Source of the DNA: Bacillota bacterium
GTDB taxonomy: Bacteria; Bacillota; Clostridia; Lachnospirales; Cellulosilyticaceae
DNA length: 64,000 nucleotides
Reading direction: 5' to 3'
Assembly: GCA_023393125.1 (NCBI GenBank)
Contig: JAEWMQ010000038.1
Location: forward strand, 1-64,000
Positions within the stretch are counted from its first letter, which is position 1, and each line of letters starts with the position of its first letter. A program made the position numbers and the translations under genes. The notes beneath the pieces are model-generated. The model ran no database searches and was not told the origin of the DNA. It saw only the letters and a program-made list of their open reading frames with translations. This document shows, piece by piece, positions 1 through 8,084 of the stretch.

Positions 1-680
1 CGCTTTCTAAGCTCTGATAAAAAGTGTAATGGGCCGCCCAAAAATGCTACTTTCCCTTTAATAGGTTTTCCACAAGCTAAAACGCTAATCGTCTGATTAA
101 CGACAGCTTGAAAAATAGAAGTAGCAATATCCTCTTTGGCTACACCCTCATTGATAAGAGGCTGCACATCGGTTTTAGCAAAAACACCACACCTAGCAGC
201 TATTGGGTAAATCACATGGTAAGATTTTGCCATTTCATTAAGTCCCATAGCATCTGTTTCTAAAAGCGTTGCCATTTGATCAATAAAAGCCCCTGTACCA
301 CCGGCACAACTGCTATTCATACGTTGTTCTAAACTATTTTCAAAATATGTAATCTTTCCATCTTCACCACCTAATTCAATGGCTACATTAACATCCTCAA
401 TATAAGTTTCTACTGCCTCTGTACATGCTATTACTTCTTGCACAAATTTGAGATTCAGAAGAGAAGCTATTTCCATAGCACCAGAACCAGTAATAGCAAT
501 CCTTACTTCTACACTTCCTAGTGTTATAAAACTTTCTTTTAGTACTCTCTCTAAAGTAGTTTTCACATCTGAAAAGTGTCTTTCATATCTTGAATAAACT
601 ATTTCATCTTGTTCATTTAAGAAAACAAGTTTAATAGTTGTTGATCCAACATCTATCCCCAAATTTAGTTTTCTATTCAT
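1..680 (-). CDS. 2-hydroxyacyl-CoA dehydratase activase (BadF/BadG/HgdC type), 5' part only
   Basis: The gene enters at the left edge, so only about the first 226 residues are visible. The protein starts MNRKLNLGIDVGSTTIKLVF, the phosphate-1 motif of ASKHA ATPases. Further on come a GxGA-type segment (ITGSGAMEI), ELGGEDGK, and NSSCAGGTGAFIDQMA, whose Cys is one of the ligands of the dimer-bridging [4Fe-4S] cluster in HgdC-like activators. Known family members couple ATP hydrolysis to one-electron transfer onto a dehydratase, or belong to long fused proteins of about 1400 residues in Clostridia. The start is an ATG preceded by GAAGGAG. Which dehydratase or reductase it serves cannot be told from this window, because the rest of the gene and its neighbours lie outside. 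No clear promoter was found in the roughly 170 bases upstream. Confidence 0.85.
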   Translation of the reverse strand, partial: MNRKLNLGIDVGSTTIKLVFLNEQDEIVYSRYERHFSDVKTTLERVLKESFITLGSVEVRIAITGSGAMEIASLLNLKFVQEVIACTEAVETYIEDVNVAIELGGEDGKITYFENSLEQRMNSSCAGGTGAFIDQMATLLETDAMGLNEMAKSYHVIYPIAARCGVFAKTDVQPLINEGVAKEDIATSIFQAVVNQTISVLACGKPIKGKVAFLGGPLHFLSELRK

Positions 681-850
681 ATACTACTCCTTCTAATCTT
701 CAACTCTATGTGTAATATATTCTCTATAATTACTATCTTTCATTATATACCATTTCAATTAAATTAATAATACATTATTACTAATTTTAGCACTATAATC
801 CTATATACCCCTATTATACTACTAGATTCTATCCTTAGCATAAAATAATA

Positions 851-886
851 AGGACATAAGTCCTATAAACTTGGAACTTATGTCCT
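851..886 (-). terminator. Probable terminator after the asparaginase gene
   Basis: There are perfect 11-bp arms (AGGACATAAGT and its complement) around a 14-base loop. On the minus strand they are followed by TATTATTTTA, a weak T-rich tract. The hairpin lies about 50 bases past the asparaginase stop codon and before the next minus-strand gene. Confidence 0.6.
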
Positions 887-935
887 ATATTTCATATTTC
901 TCTAAACTAACTTCTTTGTCACTTTATTTCATACG

Positions 936-1931
936 TTATGAAAGCTCATAGTTTTTTTCTTTAAATAATTCACGTATCACAGTAACATCTTGTGTTTTTG
1001 TTAAAGCTAGCATTAACTTTAATCTAGCTTTCTGCCCCCTCATATCACTTCCCATAATGACTCCCATATCAGAAAGTTCTTTTCCACCACCTTCATAGCC
1101 ATAGCTTTCTAGCACACGTCCTGACTGACATCTAGATACAATCACAACAATGACCCCTTTACTAATAGCATAACGTATACCTTCTAATACTTTAAGAGGT
1201 ACATTTCCTCTTCCCATTGCCTCTATCACAATGCCTACCGCACCTAAATCTACGGCACTCCTAACAAGTCGATCATCCATATCTAACACGGTTTTAATCA
1301 GATCAACTCTTCTTTCTACACTATCTGTATCAATGTGTTGTCTAAAAGCTAAATCTCTATATAAAATGAGGTCATTGGTATCAATAATCCCAAGAGGTCC
1401 ATAAGGTGACTGGAAAGTATTAAGAGATAAAGTATTCGTTTTAGTTACCTCTGCTGCTGAATTAACTTCATTATTAAGAACAACTAATACACCTAGATGA
1501 CGAGCTTTTTCTGAAACTGCAGTACAAACAGCTGCAGCCAAGTTACTGGAGCCGTCATAACCAAGCTCTGAACTATTTCGCATAGCACCTACCACTACAA
1601 TAGGTTTTTCATGATGAATAGTTAAATCTAAAAAGTAAGCTGTTTCTTCTAAACTATCTGTACCATGGGTAACAATGACACCACTAATATCGTCTTCATC
1701 CAGTTTAGCTACAATGAGCTTTTTAAGCTCTAATAGTTTGTCAAAAGTCATATGAGGCCCTGGAATTTCACTAAAATTCACTACCTCAATATCTGCTAAT
1801 TTATCAATATTGGAAACCATGGAAAGAATTTGTTCTCCAGATAAGGTAGGAATAGCCGCACCTATTTCCTCATCTACAGTCATTGAAATTGTTCCACCTG
1901 TGAAAAATATACATACTTTAGGCTTATTCAT
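936..1931 (-). CDS. L-asparaginase, type I/II family
   Basis: Hydrolyses L-asparagine to aspartate and ammonia, presumably in the cytoplasm because no signal peptide is present. The 331-residue protein carries both catalytic Thr motifs of the family: TGGTIS at residues 11-16 and THGTDS at 88-93, followed by an AMR motif near 116-118. The reading frame extends 20 codons further upstream. The ATG used here was chosen because it is preceded by AAGGAG at normal spacing and begins MNKPKVCIFFTGGTIS, the usual N-terminus of the family. It is monocistronic by appearance: a terminator hairpin follows it and the his operon terminator lies upstream. Some Clostridia carry related glutaminase-asparaginases, and substrate preference cannot be read from the sequence. 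Confidence 0.92.
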   Translation of the reverse strand: MNKPKVCIFFTGGTISMTVDEEIGAAIPTLSGEQILSMVSNIDKLADIEVVNFSEIPGPHMTFDKLLELKKLIVAKLDEDDISGVIVTHGTDSLEETAYFLDLTIHHEKPIVVVGAMRNSSELGYDGSSNLAAAVCTAVSEKARHLGVLVVLNNEVNSAAEVTKTNTLSLNTFQSPYGPLGIIDTNDLILYRDLAFRQHIDTDSVERRVDLIKTVLDMDDRLVRSAVDLGAVGIVIEAMGRGNVPLKVLEGIRYAISKGVIVVIVSRCQSGRVLESYGYEGGGKELSDMGVIMGSDMRGQKARLKLMLALTKTQDVTVIRELFKEKNYELS

Positions 1932-2036
1932 GATGTTCTCCTTATATTTACACTGAGTTTTCCTTATTATACCATATATTAAACTTATCATTAAGACATA
2001 ATTCCTTGCGTCCTTGATTTACTTTTTACTGTTCTT

Positions 2037-2088
2037 AGATAAAAATAGGGTATGAAATTTCTATAAATTTCATACCCTATTTTTATCT
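2037..2088 (-). terminator. Terminator of the hisF-hisIE unit
   Basis: Two 24-base perfectly complementary arms flank a 4-base loop (CTAT). The hairpin overlaps the hisIE stop codon. The stem contains A-run and T-run ends, so it could also work in the opposite direction, but no plus-strand gene needs it. Confidence 0.85.
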
Positions 2089-2740
2089 ATTTTCTTTGTG
2101 CCAGTTCTACACCAATCTCTTCCCAAGTTAAACCTTTTTGTGCCATCATAACTGTTAAATGGTACATTAAATCTGCAATTTCAAAAGTGAGTTCTTTATT
2201 ATCGTCATCTTTTGCTGCAATAATGACCTCTGTACATTCTTCTCCCACTTTTTTTAGGATTTTGTTAAGTCCTTTATCTAATAAGTAGTTGGTATAAGAA
2301 CCCTCCTTTGGATGCACTTTACGTTCCACAATGGTACTATAAAGTTCTCCTAGCATAGAAGCATCACTTTTTAAGGTAACTGCTTCACACTCAGCTTCTA
2401 CCACTTCTTCTGTTAGTTCTCTATAAAAGCAACTTGAATTACCTGTATGACAAGAAATGCCTCCGGCTTGCTCAATTTGAAGTAAAAGGGTATCTCCGTC
2501 ACAATCAATGCTGATTTGCTTTAAATACTGATAGTGAGAAGAAGTTTCCCCTTTTAACCAAAGTGCCTGACGACTACGACTAAAATAATGTACCTTTCCT
2601 GTTTCTAACGTTTTAAGTAAAGCTTCTTCATTCATATAAGCCATCATTCTTACTTTTTTTGAATGATAATCTTGTGTAATCACCGGTACTAAACCTTTTT
2701 CATCATATTTAACTGCTTTTAAAAATTCTTCTTTATTCAT
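2087..2740 (-). CDS. hisIE: Bifunctional phosphoribosyl-AMP cyclohydrolase / phosphoribosyl-ATP pyrophosphatase
   Basis: Carries out the second and third steps of histidine synthesis. The N-terminal HisI domain (about residues 1-110) opens the ring of PR-AMP. It shows the metal-binding DCDGD at 79-83 and CHTGNSSC at 97-104. The C-terminal HisE domain (about 128-217) removes pyrophosphate from PR-ATP and is an all-helical MazG-like fold with the acidic motif EECTE at 167-171. Fused HisIE of about 217 residues is the usual form in many bacteria. It follows hisF by 31 bases, has a GGGAGG ribosome binding site, and is the last gene of its unit because a strong terminator overlaps its stop. Confidence 0.96.
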   Translation of the reverse strand: MNKEEFLKAVKYDEKGLVPVITQDYHSKKVRMMAYMNEEALLKTLETGKVHYFSRSRQALWLKGETSSHYQYLKQISIDCDGDTLLLQIEQAGGISCHTGNSSCFYRELTEEVVEAECEAVTLKSDASMLGELYSTIVERKVHPKEGSYTNYLLDKGLNKILKKVGEECTEVIIAAKDDDNKELTFEIADLMYHLTVMMAQKGLTWEEIGVELAQRK

Positions 2741-2771
2741 GTCAACCTCCCATAATAGTCATACCCATTCC

Positions 2772-3533
2772 TTATAATCTCACTGGTATGCCTTTCTCCT
2801 GCAAATAGTGCTTTAAATCATTAATCTCTAATTCTTTAAAATGGAATAATGAAGCAGCTAAAGCTGCGTCTGCTTTTCCTTCCTCAAAGGCTTCTAGAAA
2901 ATGCTCCATAGTACCTGCACCACCTGAAGCAATCACAGGAATACCTACGGCTTCACTAATAGCTTTCGTCAAATCTAAATCATATCCTACCTTAGTACCA
3001 TCACAATCCATACTGGTTAAAAGAATCTCCCCAGCCCCTCTTTTTTCTGCTTCTTTCGCCCATTCCACAGCATCAATGCCAGTTGGAATACGACCGCCAT
3101 GTATGTAAACCTCAAAACCACTCCCCCAATCCACTCTTTTGGCATCAATTGCTACTACAATACATTGATTACCAAAGCGTTCAGCTCCTTGATTAATGAG
3201 GTCCGGATCCTTAATAGCCGCTGAATTCATAGAAATCTTATCCGCACCAGCATTTAAGATATGACGAATATCTTCTAAATTTCTAATGCCACCGCCTACA
3301 GTCAGGGGAATAAAGACTTCCTCAGCTGTTTTTTCCACTACATCTAAAATAATATTCCTCTCATCAGAAGAAGCCGTTATATCTAGAAAAACAACCTCAT
3401 CTGCACCTGCATCACTGTAAGCCTTAGCTACCTTTACCGGATCGCCTGCATCTATGAGATTGACAAAGTTCACACCTTTAACAACTCTTCCTGCCTTTAC
3501 ATCTAGGCAGGGAATAATCCGCTTACTAAGCAT
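2772..3533 (-). CDS. hisF: Imidazole glycerol phosphate synthase, cyclase subunit
   Basis: Synthase half of IGP synthase. It uses ammonia delivered by HisH to turn PRFAR into imidazole glycerol phosphate and AICAR. The 253-residue protein is a complete TIM barrel with catalytic Asp11 ([10 protein letters not shown]) and Asp130 (VVAIDAKR) and the phosphate-binding motifs GGGIR and ASGGAG. The start ATG follows AGGAGG. The partner hisH lies 3.9 kb upstream, separated from hisF by a terminator, a membrane protein gene and a catalase gene. HisF-hisIE is therefore probably transcribed on its own, perhaps from the symmetric promoter-like inverted repeat about 95 bases upstream. Confidence 0.97.
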   Translation of the reverse strand: MLSKRIIPCLDVKAGRVVKGVNFVNLIDAGDPVKVAKAYSDAGADEVVFLDITASSDERNIILDVVEKTAEEVFIPLTVGGGIRNLEDIRHILNAGADKISMNSAAIKDPDLINQGAERFGNQCIVVAIDAKRVDWGSGFEVYIHGGRIPTGIDAVEWAKEAEKRGAGEILLTSMDCDGTKVGYDLDLTKAISEAVGIPVIASGGAGTMEHFLEAFEEGKADAALAASLFHFKELEINDLKHYLQEKGIPVRL

Positions 3534-3624
3534 CTCTTCTTCCTCCTCTATTTAAATAGTATAATAACCGTTTATATCTTCCCTTTTTAAGTCCTCTAAA
3601 CTAAAAAAATGAAAGCTACTAAGC

Positions 3625-3671
3625 ATTATTATATACTATTGTCAAGTAAATTGAAAATAGTATATAATAAT
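3625..3671. promoter_or_regulatory. Perfect 16-bp inverted repeat carrying promoter motifs on both strands
   Basis: The arms ATTATTATATACTATT and its exact complement are separated by 15 bases. Read on the plus strand it contains TTGTCA, 18 bases, TATAAT. Read on the minus strand it contains TTTTCA, 18 bases, TATAAT. The minus reading would start transcription about 90 bases upstream of hisF. The plus reading would start a short transcript into the hisF-catalase gap. The promoter reading is inference from motif matches; an operator is the alternative. Confidence 0.5.
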
Positions 3672-3674
3672 TTT

Positions 3675-3790
3675 ATTATTTCTTGGGTAAAAAATTCTTA
3701 ACTTGAAGTCATCTCTGTCAAGTAGACAGTAGAAATAATAAAAACCTTTAATATCCCAATCACTTTTTGTGGTTGGGAATATTTTTATGT
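3675..3790 (+). ncRNA. Candidate small non-coding transcript between hisF and the catalase gene
   Basis: A plus-strand promoter-like element ends just upstream. About 80 bases later there is a hairpin (AATATCCCAATCAC, loop, GTGGTTGGGAATATT) followed by TTTATG, which could end a transcript of about 110 bases. A small internal hairpin (CTGTC/GACAG) lies between. No ATG-initiated reading frame of useful size exists there. This is a structural guess with no family match. On the minus strand the same bases could simply be hisF leader. Confidence 0.25.
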
Positions 3791-3834
3791 AACGATATTT
3801 AGTTTATCTTCTGGTGACATCTTTGATTTCAAAC

Positions 3835-3897
3835 ATAAAAATACACTCCCCTTGTTGCAACAGTTTTATTATTAAACTGCCTACTGCAAGGGGAGCA
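3835..3897 (-). terminator. Catalase gene terminator
   Basis: The base stem CTCCCCTTG/CAAGGGGAG is followed by an internal loop and an upper stem CAGTTT/AAACTG. On the minus strand the hairpin is followed by TGTATTTTTATG. It lies about 100 bases past the catalase stop. Confidence 0.75.
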
Positions 3898-3993
3898 TAT
3901 CTATCCATTGGAGCATCAAGCTCTTTTTTATTAATTGTGTCTTCTCATTAATCTATGACGTAAATAACTTTTAACCATTTACTCTTTTTAAAT

Positions 3994-5505
3994 TCATGCT
4001 TTTAATGTTGCCTTAATCAATTCATCGTTATCTAGTTTTGATAATTCTTTTACTTTATCCAAATCAAGACCCATGGCTGCTGTAATCCGTTCTCCATATT
4101 CCGTATCAGCTAGGTAACAGTGTACAGCATGACGATATTTTACATTGTCTGTTACAGTGGCAATATCAGCTGCGGTATTTTCAATCAGAAGCTTGCGCTT
4201 ATCTTCTGTCATTAATCGATAAAGTTCTCCTCCGGCACGGAAATTATCATCTGTAGGATCATCCTTAGGATCAAATCTATACATAGCACCTTCAAGATTA
4301 AGTGGTGGTTCAGCTGCATCTGGTTGTGCGGACCAATAGCCTTCACTATTTGGAGAATATGCAGGTAGTCTTCCATAGTTTCCATCTACACGCATTGCGC
4401 CATCACGGTGATATTCATTAACTTCACATTTAGCACGATTAACTGGTATATGATTATGGTTCACACCAAGTCTATACCTCTGCGCATCACCATAAGCAAA
4501 AAGTCTTCCTTGTAAAAATTTATCTGGTGAAAATCCGATTCCTGGAACCACGTGTGCTGGTGTAAAGGCTGCTTGTTCAACCTCAGCAAAATAGTTTTCC
4601 GGATTACGATTAAGTTCAAGAACGCCTACCTCTATTAGTGGAAATTCCTTGTGACGCCAAATTTTTGTAATATCAAAAGGATTTTCATAATGATTCTTTG
4701 CCTGTTCTTCTGTCATAATCTGAACATACATAGTCCATTTTGGATAATCTCTACGTTCAATGGCTTCAAAGAGATCTCTCCCATGGCTTTCTCTGTCTTG
4801 TCCACAGATAGCAGTGGCTTCCTCATTAGTGAGATTCTTAATTCCCTGCTGTGTATGGAAATGGAATTTGCACCAGACACGTTCATTTTTATCATTATAG
4901 AATGAAAAGGTGTGCTCTCCATAAAAATGCATATTACGGAAAGAGGCTGGTATTCCACGATCTGACATAACAATGGTTCTTTGGTGGAAGCTTTCAGGAA
5001 GCAGTGTCCAGAAATCCCAGTTATTCTGAGCTGAACGCATACCAGTTCTTGGATCACGTTTTACAGCCCTGTTAAGGTCTGAGAAGTTATGTACATCACG
5101 AATGAAAAAAGTCGGTGTATTGTTTCCAACAAGATCCCAATTACCTTCTTCAGTATAAAACTTTACAGCAACACCACGTATATCACGTTCTGCATCTGCT
5201 GCACCTCGTTCACCGGCTACAGTAGAAAATCGAATAAAAAGATCTGTTTTAGTACCAGGTTGAAGAACCTTTGCTTTAGTGTACTTTGATATGTCGCCGG
5301 TAACTGTTAAATTTCCATATGCTCCCCAACCTTTTGCATGCATACGACGTTCTGGTATAACTTCCCGGTTGAAATGCGCCATTTTTTCCAATAACCATAC
5401 ATCTTGCATAACGACAGGACCTCTTGGACCAGCTGTTATGGAATTCTCATTGTCTGCTATTGGTGCACCCACTTCATTTGTCAGTTTCTTACTTTCATCC
5501 ATCAT
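3994..5505 (-). CDS. katA: Monofunctional haem catalase (small-subunit clade)
   Basis: Dismutates hydrogen peroxide to water and oxygen in the cytoplasm. The 503-residue length fits clade 3 small-subunit catalases. Visible residues include catalytic His56 in [13 protein letters not shown], distal Asn129 in [14 protein letters not shown], and the proximal haem-ligand Tyr in [14 protein letters not shown]. Two adjacent ATGs (residues 1 and 2) both suit the GGAGG site. A palindrome CAAAATAA-TTG-TTATTTTG lies just upstream, with a core resembling a PerR/Fur box, so induction by peroxide is likely (inference). Catalase is uncommon but known in anaerobic Clostridia, where it protects against oxygen exposure. 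The gene sits inside the histidine gene group, beside an unknown membrane protein, and has its own terminator. This suggests a later insertion into the his locus. Confidence 0.97.
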   Translation of the reverse strand: MMDESKKLTNEVGAPIADNENSITAGPRGPVVMQDVWLLEKMAHFNREVIPERRMHAKGWGAYGNLTVTGDISKYTKAKVLQPGTKTDLFIRFSTVAGERGAADAERDIRGVAVKFYTEEGNWDLVGNNTPTFFIRDVHNFSDLNRAVKRDPRTGMRSAQNNWDFWTLLPESFHQRTIVMSDRGIPASFRNMHFYGEHTFSFYNDKNERVWCKFHFHTQQGIKNLTNEEATAICGQDRESHGRDLFEAIERRDYPKWTMYVQIMTEEQAKNHYENPFDITKIWRHKEFPLIEVGVLELNRNPENYFAEVEQAAFTPAHVVPGIGFSPDKFLQGRLFAYGDAQRYRLGVNHNHIPVNRAKCEVNEYHRDGAMRVDGNYGRLPAYSPNSEGYWSAQPDAAEPPLNLEGAMYRFDPKDDPTDDNFRAGGELYRLMTEDKRKLLIENTAADIATVTDNVKYRHAVHCYLADTEYGERITAAMGLDLDKVKELSKLDNDELIKATLKA

Positions 5506-5516
5506 AATACCTCCTT

Positions 5517-5535
5517 CAAAATAATTGTTATTTTG
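5517..5535. promoter_or_regulatory. PerR/Fur-like palindromic operator upstream of catalase
   Basis: CAAAATAATTGTTATTTTG is a perfect palindrome with 8-base arms and a 3-base centre. Its inner 11 bases, ATAATTGTTAT, differ at one position from the PerR consensus core ATAATNATTAT. It lies directly before the ribosome binding site of the catalase gene. PerR control of katA is established in Bacillus; here it is inferred. Confidence 0.5.
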
Positions 5536-5571
5536 CAGTGCAAAACTATGTATTTATATGAATTACAGACT

Positions 5572-5588
5572 CCAATCAGCATGATTGG
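5572..5588. repeat. 7-bp inverted repeat between the membrane protein and catalase genes
   Basis: CCAATCA-GCA-TGATTGG. No T-run follows it on the minus strand, so it is a poor terminator. It could be a regulator site or a small mRNA hairpin in the catalase leader. Confidence 0.3.
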
Positions 5589-5601
5589 GCTGGCTTCATA
5601 C

Positions 5602-6279
5602 TCAAGTAAGTAAAAATCCCATCAGTACAATAGCAACATATGCGCAGCTTTTGGGGAGCATAAGCATCCCAATTTTGGGATTTGTTCCAGAAAATAATAC
5701 CACTGGCAGATAACAGATAAAACTGATGAGTATTGCAATCCACACAAAAGATAAATTGCCTCCATTTTTAAATGCCTCTATCATATAAAATAGCATAACA
5801 GCCATTCCTAGAACAAAAAATGGCACATTTCGAATAATCGCCCATTTTAGTGGCGGGTTCTTTTCCGTCCAACCATTTTGAGGAAAGACACATAACAGGA
5901 CACGCAACAATGCAGCACCATAAATAATCATAGAAAAATATGTATTAGCATCAAAGTCGTAGTGACTTTTACCAATTTCCCATAAAAAAAGATAAAATAG
6001 AGTCATTGTTATGGAAGTAATAAATTTACCTATTCCTAATGAAACTGTATGATCACGCTCACTTCTATCTGCCATGGCATAGACTCTCGGAATAAGATGA
6101 AAAGAATCTCCCACTCCTAAAACAAAAGACATGAGTGCATATTGCCATCGTAGACTTCCAATTTCTGCAGTCTTATATAACACACCTGCAGCTATTAGCA
6201 CTATAAAAAGGTATGACAAATCAAATATTGCTTCAACCCACTTCATCATTTTTTTCTTTGTATTAAGCTGCTCCATCAT
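5602..6279 (-). CDS. Multi-pass membrane protein of unknown function
   Basis: The family is not recognised. The 225-residue protein has about seven hydrophobic segments, for example FDLSYLFIVLIAAGVLY, FITSITMTLFYLFLW, YGAALLRVLLCVF, VPFFVLGMAVMLFYMI, FVWIAILISFICYLPVVLF and AYVAIVLMGFLL. The loops between them are short and charged, such as RVYAMADRSERDH. The start is ATGATG after GGAG. A good minus-strand promoter (TTGACG, 17 bases, TAAAAT) lies 140-170 bases upstream, with a PerR-like box at the expected transcription start. It ends about 97 bases before the catalase gene on the same strand without a clear terminator, so the two may be co-transcribed and peroxide-controlled. A role in the stress response is suggested only by context. 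Confidence 0.75.
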   Translation of the reverse strand: MMEQLNTKKKMMKWVEAIFDLSYLFIVLIAAGVLYKTAEIGSLRWQYALMSFVLGVGDSFHLIPRVYAMADRSERDHTVSLGIGKFITSITMTLFYLFLWEIGKSHYDFDANTYFSMIIYGAALLRVLLCVFPQNGWTEKNPPLKWAIIRNVPFFVLGMAVMLFYMIEAFKNGGNLSFVWIAILISFICYLPVVLFSGTNPKIGMLMLPKSCAYVAIVLMGFLLT

Positions 6280-6403
6280 CCATTCTCCAAAAATTCATAT
6301 CTTTATTTGCCATTCAAGGCATATGGTATTTGTAATTAAATTAGATTAATCCTTTTACCCGTTTCCATTAATTTAATTAATAACGTTATACAATTAATAA
6401 TTA

Positions 6404-6450
6404 TTCTTATTATTATAATTTATTTTAACAAATTTAATTATTTCCGTCAA
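6404..6450 (-). promoter_or_regulatory. Promoter with overlapping PerR-like box for the membrane protein / catalase unit
   Basis: On the minus strand, TTGACG, a 17-base spacer and TAAAAT form a near-consensus sigma-A promoter at positions 6450 to 6422. Immediately downstream, over the expected start point, TTATAATAATAAGAA (6418-6404) matches the PerR consensus TTATAATNATTATAA at 12 of 14 defined positions. Repressor binding there would block initiation. The region is AT-rich, so chance matches to the box are possible. Confidence 0.5.
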
Positions 6451-6603
6451 CTTCTCTTTTATCGTTTAATGATTCTTTTTGTCAAACAATCTGCTTCCTC
6501 TACTTGCTTCCATTGGTTTATAGAAATAAATCTCTGACTCTCCCACACTCACTTTACGATAATTTATTCTTAGCTTTTAATCTACAACCACATCATATAT
6601 AGC

Positions 6604-6648
6604 AAAAAAAAGTAGGCCAACTTAGATTTTACTTTCTAACTGACCTAC
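6604..6648 (-). terminator. Terminator after hisA
   Basis: On the minus strand a stem of about 14 bp (GTAGGTCAGTTAGA with TCTAAGTTGGCCTAC) is followed by eight Ts. It lies 90 bases beyond the hisA stop codon. It marks the end of the hisZGDCBHA unit and separates it from the downstream insertion. Confidence 0.88.
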
Positions 6649-6737
6649 AAGTATTTATATTTGATATTCTACTATAATCTCTTCATCAACTGTATTTTTT
6701 CAAAACTACTTTGTATAAGCTAATAAGTGATGGTAAT

Positions 6738-7454
6738 CTATTTAAAACGTCTTACTGCTTCTTCTAAATCAATTGCCTCAATGTATAAGGCTTTACCAAT
6801 AATAGCACCATGAACACGAATAGCTTCTAATCTTCCTAAATCTTCTATGCTAGACACACCACCAGAAGCTATAATATCTAAGTTAGTCGCCTCTACTAAT
6901 TTAGCAGTCTCTTCAATATTAGGGCCTTGCATCATACCATCTTTAGCAATATCCGTGTAAATCACTGTTTTAACACCCATGGCTTCTAGTTCTTTACAAA
7001 AGCTAAGGGCAGTAGTATCAGTTACTTCTAACCAACCTTCAATAGCCACCTTACCGCCTTTAGCATCTACTCCTACCACAATTTTATCTGCCCCATAGAT
7101 TTCAAGGGCTTCTTTTACAAGTGCTTTATTTTTAATAGCCGCACTTCCTAAAATAACTCGGTCTACGCCCCTATCTAATTGGCATTTAATATCATCTAGG
7201 CTGCGAATCCCTCCACCTAATTCAATAGGAATCTTTACAGCTGCTACAATATCACGAACAGCTTGCTCATTGATGCCTTTTCCTTCTTTAGCCCCATCTA
7301 GGTCTACGATATGTAAGTAATCTCCTCCTAGGTTTTCCCATTTCTTGGCCATTTCAGCTGGACTATTTCCATATACTGTAACTTCATTATAATCGCCTTG
7401 AAGTAATCTTACACATTTGCCATCTTTTAAATCAATTGCTGGGTAAAGTTTCAT
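6738..7454 (-). CDS. hisA: ProFAR isomerase (phosphoribosyl-formimino-AICAR-P isomerase)
   Basis: Converts ProFAR to PRFAR by an Amadori rearrangement in histidine synthesis. The 238-residue TIM barrel begins MKLYPAIDLKDGKCVRLLQGD with catalytic Asp8. It also has the second acid in VVGVDAKGG, the phosphate-binding motif GGGIRS, and ASGGVSS near the C-terminus. Its start overlaps the hisH stop by 4 bases, which implies translational coupling. A terminator follows the gene, so it closes the main his transcript. Confidence 0.97.
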   Translation of the reverse strand: MKLYPAIDLKDGKCVRLLQGDYNEVTVYGNSPAEMAKKWENLGGDYLHIVDLDGAKEGKGINEQAVRDIVAAVKIPIELGGGIRSLDDIKCQLDRGVDRVILGSAAIKNKALVKEALEIYGADKIVVGVDAKGGKVAIEGWLEVTDTTALSFCKELEAMGVKTVIYTDIAKDGMMQGPNIEETAKLVEATNLDIIASGGVSSIEDLGRLEAIRVHGAIIGKALYIEAIDLEEAVRRFK

Positions 7455-8083
7455 GCTTTCATTCCTCCGAAATTTTTAAGTATTTGAAGCCCTACCAGTC
7501 CACTTTTTTCTGGGTGAAACTGAGTAGCAAAAATATTGTCTTTTTGCGCTGCTACAGCTATGCGTTTACCATACGTTGTATAAGCACTTACTACCTCAGC
7601 AGGAGTTTCCAAATAATAGGAATGAACAAAGTAAACACTACTGTCTTGTGCTAAGCCTGTAAATAAAGGATCCTTTTTAACAAGCTCTAGGTTATTCCAG
7701 CCCATGTGAGGAATTTTTAAGCTTTCTCCTTTTTCATCTATCATTTCTTCGGCTGTCATTTTCACAATTTCTCCTGGTAATAGACTTAAACCTTCATAGG
7801 CACCATATTCATAGCTTTTATCAAATAAAAGCTGCATACCAAGGCAAATGCCAAGTAAAGGAGTTCCTCTTTTTACCACTTCTTTAGTAGCTTCAGCTAA
7901 ACCACTCGTATTTAATTCTGCAATAGCATCTCTAAAGGCTCCCACCCCTGGTAAAACTACTTTATCCGCTTTTAAAATTATTTCTGGATTAGATGTAATT
8001 TCTGCATTAAAATCTAAGGCTGCAAAAGCCTTTTTAACACTCTTTAAGTTACCCATGCCATAATCAATAATTGCTATAGTCAT
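7451..8083 (-). CDS. hisH: Imidazole glycerol phosphate synthase, glutamine amidotransferase subunit
   Basis: Class I glutamine amidotransferase that supplies ammonia to HisF. The 210-residue protein has nucleophile Cys80 in LLGICLGMQLLF, the oxyanion-strand motif LPGVGAF, and the His-Glu pair in QFHPEKSG near the C-terminus. It starts one base after the hisB stop codon and overlaps hisA by 4 bases. Its partner hisF is not adjacent but lies several kilobases away past a terminator, so the two subunits come from different transcripts here. Confidence 0.96.
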   Translation of the reverse strand: MTIAIIDYGMGNLKSVKKAFAALDFNAEITSNPEIILKADKVVLPGVGAFRDAIAELNTSGLAEATKEVVKRGTPLLGICLGMQLLFDKSYEYGAYEGLSLLPGEIVKMTAEEMIDEKGESLKIPHMGWNNLELVKKDPLFTGLAQDSSVYFVHSYYLETPAEVVSAYTTYGKRIAVAAQKDNIFATQFHPEKSGLVGLQILKNFGGMKA

Positions 8084-8084
8084 C

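Noticed and set aside
5506..5601. A sigma-A promoter directly upstream of catalase
   Set aside because: The hexamers there (TTGGAG, TACATA or TATAAA) are poor or badly spaced. Expression from the upstream promoter at 6422-6450 remains possible.
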